From Campanula takesimana (taxonomy: Eukaryota > Streptophyta > Magnoliopsida > Asterales > Campanulaceae): DNA of 64,000 nt. Position 1 is the first letter of the stretch. The number at the start of each line of letters is the position of its first letter. This document shows, piece after piece, positions 33,511-44,083 of this stretch. The DNA is taken from positions 248,001 through 312,000 of the forward strand of contig JAOWBW010000269.1 of assembly GCA_026119855.1 (NCBI GenBank), given 5' to 3'. The notes beneath the pieces are model-generated. The model was not told where the DNA came from, did no database searches, and saw only the letters and a list, made by a program, of their open reading frames with translations. The translations under genes were made by a program, and so were the position numbers.

Positions 33511-33804
33511 GCAAAAAATGGGTGTGCACAAAGAGATAAAAAAAAAAAAAAAAAAAATAGAAGGGGCTATCACCATAGAAAAGTAAAAGTCCCATTTTAT
33601 TTTCACTTCAAATATTCTATTTTTCTTTCTTTCCCTACAAAGAAGATTAACGCGGTAGCAGCAGCCATGACAACTACAATCGAGCAATCCACCGCAATGA
33701 GCTGCAATGAAGCAATCCAAAGCAACAAGCTACAACGGAGCAACCTATCGCGACAAATGAACCTCATACTCAAACCCAACTCCATCATCAGCCAGGATAT
33801 CCCA

Positions 33805-33865
33805 GAACTACGCGGACCTGAGCTTCTCACCTTGAGGAGAACGTAGGCAACCTTAGGGTCCGGTC
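33805..33865 (+). ncRNA. CTACG/CGTAG structured motif, element B internal copy 2
   Basis: CTACG 33808-33812 with CGTAG 33842-33846. Inner TTCTC/GAGAA stem, CCGGTC tail. Confidence 0.58.
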
Positions 33866-34328
33866 CAAAATATACACAACCCACCTCGTAGCCAAATTTC
33901 CTTCTCTTCTCTCTTGCCCCATATTTTTACTCCTGGCTTCTTCACTCACAATTGATCAAAAAATTTATTATTTCGAGACTACTTGTCTAAAACATAATCA
34001 TAAGATGCATAACTAATCAACGAGGTCCATTCTCGAGTAATCAAATGAGAATCTTGAATAAAACAATTTTCAAATGTCTCGACAAGTCTTCCGTTCTACA
34101 ATCTAGGAAAGAGCTAAACACTTACTTTCTGTCAAGCAGGGGCTTCCTCCCTTTTGTACATATATACACTCAGTTGCCCAAAGAGTCAAAATGTGAGTAC
34201 TATCTCTCTCTCTCTTACTCTCCCCAAAATGCCCCCGCATGTTTTCAAACAATTCTTTTTTCCTTTTTTGAGTCGACTGAATGATTTCAAAAAAAAAAAA
34301 AAAAATGATGACGCAAAAGAGATGCCCG

Positions 34329-34357
34329 CTAGATTGAAAACCGCAAGGGCGGTCTAG
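34329..34357 (+). ncRNA. GNRA-type hairpin, type I, element B copy 3
   Basis: CTAGATTG (34329-34336) pairs with CGGTCTAG (34350-34357). AAAA, then CC-GCAA-GGG. Flanked by GATGCCCG and AAGGGTGCGT as in the other type I copies. Confidence 0.62.
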
Positions 34358-34369
34358 GAAGAAAAAAGG

Positions 34370-36184
34370 GTGCGTCTTAAAGGAGGTAGGATACCCCGCT
34401 CTACACACTTATCCAACTATGGCTTCCCCAACAGAATGGGTCGACTATGTGGTTTCTCGGAGAATATCGAGGCTTCAACAAGGATGTACCCCTCATCGTC
34501 AAACTCTGCACATGACGAACACTTTGAATTTGTTAGAATCATAACTAATTATAAGGCATCTTTATAAAATCATAACACTTTCAAAAGTATTCTCTTCCCT
34601 GACACTTTGTTTATAAACCCGCACTCTCGGTCTCCACAAAATTGTAAAAACATCCTCGATCCATCTGAGACCCGTCTCCGTGATTCTTGAGTTGACTCGG
34701 TCCTTTACCCTATCTCCTACACTTTAGGGAACCCTAGGCCTAAACCCTCAACTCTCTACGTCCCAATCTGACTTGATTCAAAACCTTAGGTCCCGCACCT
34801 ACCCAGTCAGTCTTACATAGGTTACACCATAACCCCTTAGCTTGACCCTCCACATGTTAGTAGCGTGACTCCTAAAGCCTTAAACCAGTCTACCGAATCC
34901 AAATCCTTAGAATGACCCATTAGGTCCCGAACCTACCGGTCTCGAGTCTACCTGATCTAGTAGATCCCAAACCTACCAATATATATTCATCCATACCATG
35001 TCTAAAACCATGGCTCTCTTATCCTCTTAGGTCCAACCTCTTAGGTCTACATAGTCTAACCTGTGGAGCAATCCCTGAGATCCCAAGACCATTCGAGTCT
35101 ACCAAACACCTACCTTTTAGGTCTCTAGAATATCTAATCCATACCTTAGGCCTCAACCCCTAAACCTTTAGGTCACAAGACTTTCTACCCTTTATGTCTC
35201 TCACCTTACATCTCCACCCTTTGGACTCTTTAATTCCCAAGCCTACTTGGTCCGACTAAAAGCGACACATCTACGTCTCCCGACTCCCGTCATGTCCAAG
35301 CCATGACCCTACCACTCTTAAACCTACCAAGTACCAACCTAGTGTCACCCATTTAGCCTCAAAAGACTTCCTAGTCTGACCTTCAACCCCTTAGGTCTAA
35401 CCTACTTAATCCGAGCCGAGTCCAAACCTCGAATCCACGCGATCCTCTCCTTAAACTCCATGGATCTCAAACCTCGCTCCCCCAACGAGTCCAAACCTCG
35501 AACCTGCTCAAGCACATAGTATCTCGCGCATACCATGTCATGTCATAGAGACCTCAATACCCATCAGGCCAAAACCCGTGTCCTTAACACCTTTGGTCCC
35601 ATCCCTAACCTACCTTCGCAATCGCCAAACAAGCTTGGTCACGCGCATGACCTCTAAGACAAACTTAGGTCCTAAACATACCCAATCCTATTAGGTACCT
35701 ATTGTACTTGAACAAGTCTTTGAGACTCAAATCTTGTCCTAAGCGCCAACATGGTCACATCTCCAAACCCATTTCCCGCACCTATGGCTTGTACCTAGCC
35801 TAAACTCTCAACACTCTAGGATCCAAGCCCGACATACGTATTAGGTACTAGGATCATCCAATCCCAATCTGTTGCTCCTTGGCCGACCTCAAGCCTGCTT
35901 GGTCCTAACCCATAACGCGGTTTCTCTAGGACAAAAGACTTACCCGCTTGAAAGCCTTATGTCCCAACACTACCCTGCCTAGCCTTCGATCTCCTAGATC
36001 TCACGCCTACCATTCCATTAGGCCCCGGTCTCCTTAACACATGTCTGAGTCTTACCCTAGCTAAACCCTAGCACTCTAGCCTAGGTCTAACCTATCGAGC
36101 CTATCCAGCCATGAGGTATCAAGCTCACCTGCCCCAAACCGCAACACTCTTAGACCTCAAACTTGCTCGGTCTAAACCAAGACA
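34370..36184 (+). repeat. Degenerate TAGGTC-rich region of element B
   Basis: Non-coding, pyrimidine-rich on the plus strand. Scattered CTTAGGTC, CCAAACCT and TAGGTCTAACC words without clear periodicity. It looks like a decayed tandem array related to 29878-31520 or 36185-37620. Confidence 0.5.
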
Positions 36185-37640
36185 AACCTTCAAATGCTTT
36201 CTGTCTCCAAACCCTAGGTAGTCACATTCTCTCCAAACCCTAGCCTCAAGCCTAGGTAGTCACCTTCTATTCAAATCCTAGCCTCTAGCCTAGGAAGTCA
36301 CACGCGCTCCGAACCCTAGCCACAAGCCTAGGTAGTCACCTTCTATCCGAAGCCTAGCCTTAAACCTAGGTAATCACATTCTCTCAACCCCAGCCTCAAG
36401 CCTAGGTTGCCACATCCTCTACAAACCCTAGCCTCTAGCCTAGGAAGTCACATGCGCTCCGAACCCTAGCCTCAAGCCTAGGTAATCACATCTTCCCAAA
36501 ACCTAGCCTCAAGCCTAGGTAATCACATCTTCCCAAACCCTAGCCTCAAGCCTAAGTAGTCACATTCCCTCCAAACCCTAGCCTCAAGCCTAGGTAGTCG
36601 CATTCCCTCCAAACCATAGCCCCAAGCCTAGGTAATTACATCCTTCCAAACCCTAGCCTAAAGCCTAGGAAGTTACATCCTTCTTAAACCCTAGCCTCGA
36701 TCCTAGGTAGCCACATCCTTCCTAAACCCTACCCTCGAGCCTAGGTAGTCACATTCTCCAAACCCTAGCCTCAAGCCTAGGTAGTCGACATTCTTTCCAA
36801 ACCCTAGCCTCAAACCTAGGAAGTCGCGTTCTCCCCAAACCCTAGCCTCAAGCCTAAGGTAGTCACATATCCTTAAGCCTAGGAAACCGCAACATCCTCT
36901 TTAACCCTAGCCCAAGTTCTAGGGAATTTCCAAAGCCCCACATGCAACATCATTTCCAAATTCCCGAAACCCTAGTCTCAAAACCTAGGAAATTTACAAT
37001 CTTAATCCCCCGTCTTATTGAACCCTAACCCAAAACCTAGGATAGAATGCCCTGTCCAAAACTTAATCAACCCTAGCCTCAGGCCTAGGAAGCCACATTC
37101 GCTCTAAACCCTAGCCTCGAGCCTAGGTAGTCGCATTCGCTCTAAACCCTAGCCTCGAGCCTAGGTACTCGCATTCGCTCCAAACCCTAGCCTCAAGCCT
37201 AGATAGTTGCACTCTTTCTAAACCCTAGCCGCAGGGCCTAGGAGACCATATCCTCACTCAACCCTAGCGACGAGCTTAGGATCCAGCATTCCCTTCAAAC
37301 CCTAGTCCTAGACCTAGGAAATTCCTTCACCTTAGTCTCAAAGTATAGGGAGCTTACAATCCTTAACCTTCAAACCTAGCCTAAAGCCTAGGTTACCACG
37401 AACATTTCCAAGCCATAGTCACCAATCCCAGAAAATGGTGAACCCTAACATCAAGCTTAGTAAACCCTCTACAAAATCAATCCCTCTTTCCAGTGGTCCC
37501 TAGTCTCAAGCCTAGGAAGTCACAACCTTTCTAACTCCCAGACTTATGTCTAAAAGCCAACGCCTTTGCAAGCTCTGAGCCTACCACAACTCTAAGCCCT
37601 AGCCTCGAAGCCTAGGATATTTCTAAAACCCTAGTCCCGA
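36185..37640 (+). repeat. CCTAG...CTAGG tandem array of element B
   Basis: Roughly thirty 35-40 bp units on the pattern AAACCCTAGCCTCAAGCC, TAGGTAGTCACATTC. Each unit contains near-inverted arms CCTAG/CTAGG. Variation between neighbours (GGAAGTCAC, GGTAGTCAC, GGTAATCAC) is patchy, suggesting unequal exchange or reverse-transcriptase slippage. The remaining text to 38010 has short CTTTGTGACTC-like repeats. Confidence 0.85.
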
Positions 37641-38010
37641 ATTTGCGGTCCTTAACGCCAGTTTTCCTGAACACTTCTAAACCCTAATCTTTAGGTCCTC
37701 ATTCCTCAAAAGCCTTAGGTCCTACCCTAAGCAACCAACCAAAAGGTTCCTTACCTAATGCCTTGGCTTGTAGCCACGTCTTATGCATTCCCTCCTAATT
37801 TAGAGACTCCCCGAGAGTCCCTCACCTTTGTGATTCCCCAAGAGTCTATCACCTTTGTGACTCCATGAGAGTTCATCCCTTTTGCAACTTCATAACAATC
37901 CATCATCTTCGCGACTCATGATAAGTTCGCCAGCTTTATGACTCTGCAAGGGTCTATTGTCCTTTAGAACATCATATGGTTTTAAAAAGCCTAAAAAACC
38001 TCTAAATTAT

Positions 38011-38402
38011 CCTTTGTTTAAAAACTATCGTGGTGATCGGGAGTTATCCCTACTGCACGAATGTTTCATCTCTTTAAAAACTATCATGGTGACCGGGAGT
38101 TATCCCTACTGCACGAATGTTTCATCTCTTTAAAAACTATCGTGGTGACCGGGAGTTATCCCTACAGCACGAATGTTTTATCTCTTTAAAAACTATCGTG
38201 GTGACCGGGAGTTATCCCTACTGCACGAATGTTTCATCTCTTTAAAAACTATCGTGGTGACCGGGAGTTATCCCTACTGCACGAATGTTTCATCTCTTTA
38301 AAAACTATCGTGGTGACCGGGAGTTATTCCTACTGCACGAATGTTTCATCTCTTTAAAAACTATCATGGTGACCGGGAGTTATCCCTACTGCACGAATGT
38401 TT
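38011..38402 (+). repeat. 56-bp tandem repeat, seven near-identical units
   Basis: Unit TTTAAAAACTATCGTGGTGA followed by CCGGGAGTTATCCCTACTGC and ACGAATGTTTCATC. Periodicity is exactly 56 from 38025 to 38361. Only a few substitutions, much more homogeneous than the other arrays. Confidence 0.92.
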
Positions 38403-39015
38403 CACCCCTACTTTCTTTCCCCAATATTTGCTTAGGATTCGTATGATTGCAGAGACCCGTCCGCCTCTATGTCATGCGCATCCTAGATCGATCATAATTG
38501 GCAGAGGCCCGTTCGTCTCTAATTGCGAGAGATCCAGCATCTATTATTTTAGCGCGATCGGCAGGAACCCATCTGTTTCTGATTGCGTTTACCCCGGCAG
38601 TTACCACTTCCACCTTAAGGCCATTTAGACTCCGTAGTCTTTATTGTCTCATTATCCCCCAATATTTGCTTAGGGTTCATATGATTGTAGAAACCCACCA
38701 GCCTCTACGTCATGTGCATCCTAGAACGATCGCGGCCATTGCGAAAGTTCCAGCATTTATTATTTCCATCTTGGGATTATTTAGACGCCGTAGTCTTTAT
38801 TGTCCCATTATCCCTCTCACCTCCTTTTCCCAAATGACTTCATTTCTTACGAATGTTCGTTCTTCATACAAGATAGTATCTGTAGGATTGTTATCCCCAG
38901 CAGGAGTCTGATGTCTCGTTTCCCTAACGAATGTTCAGTCTTCATACAGGATAGGGTCCGTAGGTTTATTATCCGCAGCAGAAGTTTCATGTCTCATTTT
39001 ATCCCCAGTATCTTC

Positions 39016-39090
39016 GAACTACGACCGGCTTGATTCCTCTGAGGATACGTAGGAAGCCTGAAAAGGTTCAGCCACCCGACCACCTTGGTC
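39016..39090 (+). ncRNA. CTACG/CGTAG structured motif, element B 3' UTR copy 1
   Basis: CTACG 39019-39023 with CGTAG 39048-39052. Inner CCTC/GAGG, then CCT-GAAA-AGG. Confidence 0.58.
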
Positions 39091-39106
39091 ATTTCCTATC
39101 CCCTCC

Positions 39107-39182
39107 AAACTACGACCGGCTTGATTCCTCCGAGGATACGTAGGAAACCTGAAAAGGTTCAGCCACCCGACCGACATGGTCG
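39107..39182 (+). ncRNA. CTACG/CGTAG structured motif, element B 3' UTR copy 2
   Basis: CTACG 39110-39114 with CGTAG 39139-39143. Inner CCTC/GAGG and CCT-GAAA-AGG. Tandem to copy 1. Confidence 0.58.
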
Positions 39183-39306
39183 TCTCTCATCCCCAGCAAT
39201 TACATTTTCCCCGGCACATGTCTCCCCAGCAAGTCACATTTTCTCCCCAAGCGGAAGGCATTGATCCCATCAGAGGACAATCATTCTCAATTTCCCCATC
39301 AGATTT

Positions 39307-39365
39307 GAACTACGTTTGGCTTGATTCCCCCGCAGATACGTAGGTCGCCTCCAAGGTTCAGCCGT
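39307..39365 (+). ncRNA. CTACG/CGTAG structured motif, element B 3' UTR copy 3
   Basis: CTACG 39310-39314 with CGTAG 39339-39343. The inner stem is poor here. Homologous to A 17775-17834. Confidence 0.45.
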
Positions 39366-39464
39366 CCATCACCCTTCATCTGTTTTGAAACTCATGTTTC
39401 AGACGGTTCCTATTTTTATCGTCGACCCCACATTGCCTTGCAAGAAGCGTCGCCGAGGGGCTAC

Positions 39465-40865
39465 TGTTAGTACCCGATCCTGAAAATGAGTTTATTAGGG
39501 CTTTCCCAAATATACAAGGACTTTATAGGGATTAGAAACCTTGCAAAAGAATTGTCCCGGATTCCCAAAATATAGCTCATTATTTTAGGAATATCTAGAA
39601 TGACATAAATTACAGTCGGCACGAAAACAGTCATAACTTTTGACTCCGGATGAATTACGGAACGCACCACATATCAAATCGAATGCGAGAGAAAGAAGAA
39701 CAAGGAAAAAATAACCTTGGCCACGCGGCCACATTCCTCCATGGCCAGGCGGCCATGTTTGTCCTTGGCCACGCGGCCATCTTTGCTTCTGACGCGTTTT
39801 CCAGTTACCAAACTTGCCAAATCTTGATTTCCACGCCAAGAAACAACCTTGGCCACGCGGCCATGTTTGCCCTACTCACAAAAACTATATATAGGGGTCC
39901 TCCCCTCCTCAAAAAAGGGGACCAATTATCATCCTGCGAGTTCCTAACTCAAAACCTCTCTAAAACTCTCCAAAAAACACACAATTTCGGCCCCAAAACC
40001 CCCAATTCATTTCTTAGAGTGCTAAGCCTCCAAAGTGAGGATTTTACTCCCAAATCAAGTCATTCAAGAATCCAAGAACACTCTCAAGAATCCCAAGAAG
40101 ACCCAAGGTTATTTCTTGCCAACAAGGTTAAGTTTTCTAACTTTTCTTCAAGTTCTTGCATTATTTCTAATGTAGATCTTTAATATTCATATTCTTAATA
40201 TGTTTATTCATGTGTTCTTCATAATATTCATACTCTTAATATGGTTATTCATTTGTTCTTCATAATATTCATATTCTTAATATGTTTAATCATGTGTTCT
40301 TCATAATATTCATGTTCCTAACATCTTTATTCATATTTTCCTTCATGACATTCATATGTTCATAATATGTTCTTCGTATATTCATCATATTCTAGATTAA
40401 AACCTTATTTATGCCATATTTAGGGTGGCGATCTTCATAATTACATGTTATTTCATAGCCGATGATGATCTAGGGTTCATCAACCCGAGGATGATCTAGG
40501 AACTACTTCTAAACCCTAAACTTTAGGTAATTCCCCCTCATTATGCATGATCCCGATTCTTCTGCCTATTCTAAATTCTTCTCGAACTACGCTGACCTGA
40601 GCTTCTCACATTGAGAGGAACGTAGGCAATCTTCGGATCCGGTCTCAATCACTAACACACTACATACACCGCATCATGATAGAAAGACCGATCAATTCGG
40701 GCAATAAGAGTGATAACGTGAATATTCTTCTCTTGTTGTAATTTGACCCCCGAACCCACTAAAAATGCCTTTTTCAACGTTTTGGATTTAATTAAAACGG
40801 CGTGGCGACTCTCATAATTTTAAATGTTGATATGAATATCCCAATTTCAAACACACGTATTCACA
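39465..40865 (+). repeat. 3' LTR of element B
   Basis: 1401 bp. Near-palindromes at 39719, 39743, 39767 and 39851, structured motif at 40584-40644 (CTACG 40587, CGTAG 40621). Confidence 0.94.
40584..40644 (+). ncRNA. CTACG/CGTAG structured motif, element B 3' LTR copy
   Basis: CTACG 40587-40591 with CGTAG 40621-40625. Inner stem as in the 5' LTR copy. Confidence 0.58.
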
Positions 40866-40870
40866 AGTAC

Positions 40871-42020
40871 CTCGGTTCTGTCCTTCAGATAGCGGTTTTC
40901 ATCCACAATAGTAGATATCCCGGCAATTTGGAGCTTGAGGTTTTCAATTTCCTCCTTGTGGGATTTACATTCACGTTGGGATTCTTCAAGTTCCGCAGCC
41001 ATTAGTTTATATGCCTTTTTAAGCACAGTGTGTTGTTGACATATAATATTAGAACGTTCTAGTACCTGGTCATCATGGCTTTGGTCTGCTTGAACCTCAG
41101 GAGTGTAGTTTGGTGTTTTAGGAGCTTTGCTTAATCTAGCCTCAGGAGTCTTAGGTGAAACTGACTTCATTTGTTGATTTGGCAGTGAAAGGCTTTCGTC
41201 AATTTCAATTCTTTCTTCAAATCCCATGAGGCAGAGATTAGCAGTTTCTTCATCATCACTTTCATCTGAGTCTGAACCCATCCATGTCAGCGGTTGATCT
41301 CCTTGGTCAGCTACCATTCCTCTTCTTTTCACAAACTTCTTGTTGAATGGTTTCTTTGCTGGCGTGGCTTCATAACGCGGTTTGGGACAACTTGAAGCAA
41401 AGTGACCTGGCTGTCTGCAGTTATAACACACCAAGTCATCCCTTGTCTTGGGATCTGCAGTTTTGTTGAATCTGGTTGGAGGGACAAACTTTGCTGGGCC
41501 TTTGGATGGAAATTGAGATCTATTGTTTTTCCTGAACTTGGTGTATTTCTTCACATACAAAGCAAATTCTTCATCATCCATTTCATCAAAATCAACTTGA
41601 GTAGAACTTGAGGATTGTGATACTACACTCTGAGCATAAGAACTTTGAGGAGGAGTGTAGGGTTGATGAAACTGCTGATAAGATTGATAAGGTTGAGGAT
41701 ATGGTTGATGTGATTGAGGATATGATTGATGAGATTGCTGGATATACGCAGGAGGTGCGGTTTGAGGATTGTATCTAGGAACATTTTGGTCAGGAGGAGC
41801 GGTTTGCAAGTGGAGGTGAGGAGCGATTTGATGATGGTCTGAATTGTAGACAGGAGATGATGTATTGTTGAATGCAGCTAGAGAGAGTGTCTTAAATCTG
41901 CTTTCGGTTTCATGGACCTCTTCAAGCTTGAATTCAAAAGCCTTCAGCATGGCATACAAGTGTCGAAGATCAAGAGCTTCCAAGTCCTTGTTGTCTTCAA
42001 TGTTAGTAGTTTTGATCAGC
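40871..42020 (-). pseudogene. Sirevirus-like Gag, zinc-knuckle half
   Basis: Residues upstream are Gln/Tyr/Pro-rich (repeated SYPQSHQPYPQ-type text). The CCHC knuckle CYNCRQPGHFASSCP lies near 41435-41391, a basic AKKPFNKKFVKRRG follows, then acidic DSDESDDEE. A coiled-coil-like C-terminal stretch ends at the element B junction. The frame is open in this segment. CCHC knuckles bind genomic RNA in the particle. The upstream half is at 44084-44650, separated by a solo LTR. Confidence 0.88.
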
Positions 42021-42025
42021 CATTT

Positions 42026-44078
42026 TGTAGCGACCCCAAAACCCGTCCCTATTTATTTTATATTTTTGGGGATTTTTATTTGACTTATATGTGCATTTTA
42101 TGTATTGCATCATATTTTATGATTTGCATGGCATACTTGATTATTTGTGTTATTTACTTAGTTAGTAAAAATAATGGTTAAAGGAGTTAAATGATTAAGT
42201 TAAAACTTTAGGGTCCTTGTTGAAAATATAAGTTAAGGGTTAAAATGTTCAAATCGAAAGTTGGGTGACCAATTTGTAAAAATGGGGTAAAAATCTTTAT
42301 AAGAAATCTTCTTTCTTTCCCTTATCTGTGTATGTATGTTCTACAACTTTCTTCTACGTTCAGCTTAGGGTTAAAAGAAAAGGTAAGTTCAACCCATTTC
42401 GATTTAATTCTTTTTATTTACTTATCCGTTTTAAAAACTAATTATATAAAAATGATCAGCGCGTCGAGTAGGTCATTTCTATCCGAACAAAACTTATTTC
42501 AGCGATACTTTTTCCGGAAATAGGTAAGTTACTAATTCCCCTTTAAATGTTAAAATACTCATATATGCAATATTTGATACTTCTACTTGTTGATTTTGTG
42601 ATTTGGGTAATATTTGTTATACTTGTAATTTTAGGACAAAGGGAGTATATAGAATTGGTTCTAGCTGGGTGTTGTAATGGTTTGGAAACTCAAATTGTAA
42701 CCCTATATAAGGAGGCGCACGCACCCTATTGTTATCAACCTAGGAAAAAGTGTCTGATCAAGGGAAGCGTGCGCACCCCTTTTGGGTGGGGCGCGCGCAC
42801 CCTTAGTTGGCCAAAAATAGTGAGGTTCTGATGAAAGGAAGCGCGCGCACCCTATTGGGTGGGGCGTGCGCACCCCCCCTGTTTTCCAGGTTTATAGTTT
42901 GTTTAACTTGGGTATAAGAGGATAATTGTTTGTGTAGTCCTTGGGGTTGCTTAGGACCCGAACGTGAATGTGTATGACTTTTATGTCGTTAATGAAAAAG
43001 ATTGGGTTGTGACTAAATGTCCTTATTATGGACTCTTTATGAGAAATCTTTTGTGTGTATCTTGTGATGTATTTGGCTTAGTTCCTTCTTGGATTAAATG
43101 CACCGGGTTTTGTTTAGCAAGTATTCATTACTGTGCTTCCTATGAAAAGTCCAGCTGGTCTTGTTGTAGAGTCAGCCAATGGAAGAATTATAGTGGTACA
43201 GGTAAGTCCACTATAAGGTTTTCCATTGTAGCTTCTGAGTCAGGCGGTGGAAGAATTATAGTGGCACACAAGCCAAGTTCACTATAAGGGGTCCACTGCG
43301 CCTTGTTTGTTTCTCCAGTCCAGATTGGCCTTGGATGGGATGAATTGCTTCCTTTGGTGAGCACTTGGGTTATGACTTTGTATCATATTTCCCTCTCTGG
43401 TTACTTTGGTTTTATTGGTTATGGTTTGGTTTTTGGGATCCCGGCTTCAGCTATTTATGCTGCTCAGATGGTTTTCTCAGATGGTATTCTCGTACGGTTA
43501 TGGTTATTGGGTAAACCTTGTCTTGGTATTCACCAGAGTGTGGGCTATGTGGTAATTGTGATATATGAGTTGATGTATCTCTCATGCTATATGCTATATG
43601 ATTACTGTTGATATAGTTTCTTTATGATTATCATATCAGTATGTAACGTAGTTGCATTTTAGTAACTTACTGAGATTTATTCTCACCCTTTATTTGTTTA
43701 CTGTTTTAGATAAAGGCGGGTCCAGGGGATAGGACACTTGGCACGGGAGGACATTGGAGTGGTAAGAGTTGGGACATATTTTGTTGAGGTTGCATTATGT
43801 AAATGTGAAACCTTTTGGGTAGAGTACCCGTACTTTCTGTTGTCGCACCTATTTTGGATCATGTTGGTGTATGTACATTTGTTTAAAATTTTGTAAGCCT
43901 TCAGGCTAAGTACTTTCGTTGTTAAAGTTGGTTGTAAAGTTTGTTTAAGAGTTAAGTGAAGTTCTTGAACTTCAGGTGTGTTTTTGTTAAACTTTATGAA
44001 AGTACATTTCGAAACTTTTTTTTAAAAAAAAGTGTTTTATAACGTCTTCCACTCGTGTCCCGGGTATGGGGCGCGACA
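42026..44078. mobile_element. Solo LTR (Tekay-like chromovirus type) inside the Sirevirus gag
   Basis: TGTAGCGACCCC to GGGGCGCGACA, 2053 bp, with duplication CATTT at 42021-42025 and 44079-44083. No PBS, PPT or coding region. Weakly similar throughout to 61514-64000 (TGTCACGACCC start, ATTATAGTGG/ATTATAATGG segment, AACTTACTGAGATTT block), so both are LTRs of related families. Five GCGCGCGCACCC-type motifs lie at 42711-42875. Lineage is a guess from end sequences and length. Confidence 0.85.
42711..42877. promoter_or_regulatory. GCGCGCGCACCC motif array in the solo LTR
   Basis: Copies near 42711, 42765, 42789, 42839 and 42863, each GG(A/T)GGCGYRCGCACCC-like. A matching array is in the related LTR at 62337-62447. 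Function unknown. Confidence 0.5.
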
Positions 44079-44083
44079 CATTT

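Larger units (their letters stand above)
38403..39464 (+). other. 3' UTR of element B, homologous to element A 16848-17934
   Basis: Contains a single diverged copy region of A's 114-bp unit (38430-38570 and 38660-38760), three CTACG/CGTAG motifs (39016, 39107, 39307) and the PPT string CGCCGAGGGGCTAC. No credible ORF. Confidence 0.75.
27587..40865 (+). mobile_element. Element B: non-autonomous Tat-lineage element without pol, rich in tandem repeats
   Basis: LTRs 27587-28987 and 39465-40865 (both 1401 bp; I count roughly 2% differences by eye). Duplication AGTAC at 27582-27586 and 40866-40870. PBS at 28989 and PPT string at 39449-39464 as in element A. The 10.5-kb interior has one gag-like ORF (31848-32504), three tandem-repeat arrays, hairpin and CTACG motifs, and no RT, RNase H, integrase or protease. 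LTR ends, PBS, leader, 3' UTR and PPT match element A. By structure it is a large retrotransposon derivative with residual gag. Confidence 0.93.

Noticed and set aside
36185..37640. Telomere-like AAACCCTAG repeats
   Set aside because: AAACCCTAG occurs once per 35-40 bp unit, not as a tandem TTTAGGG array, so this is an internal retroelement array and not an interstitial telomere.
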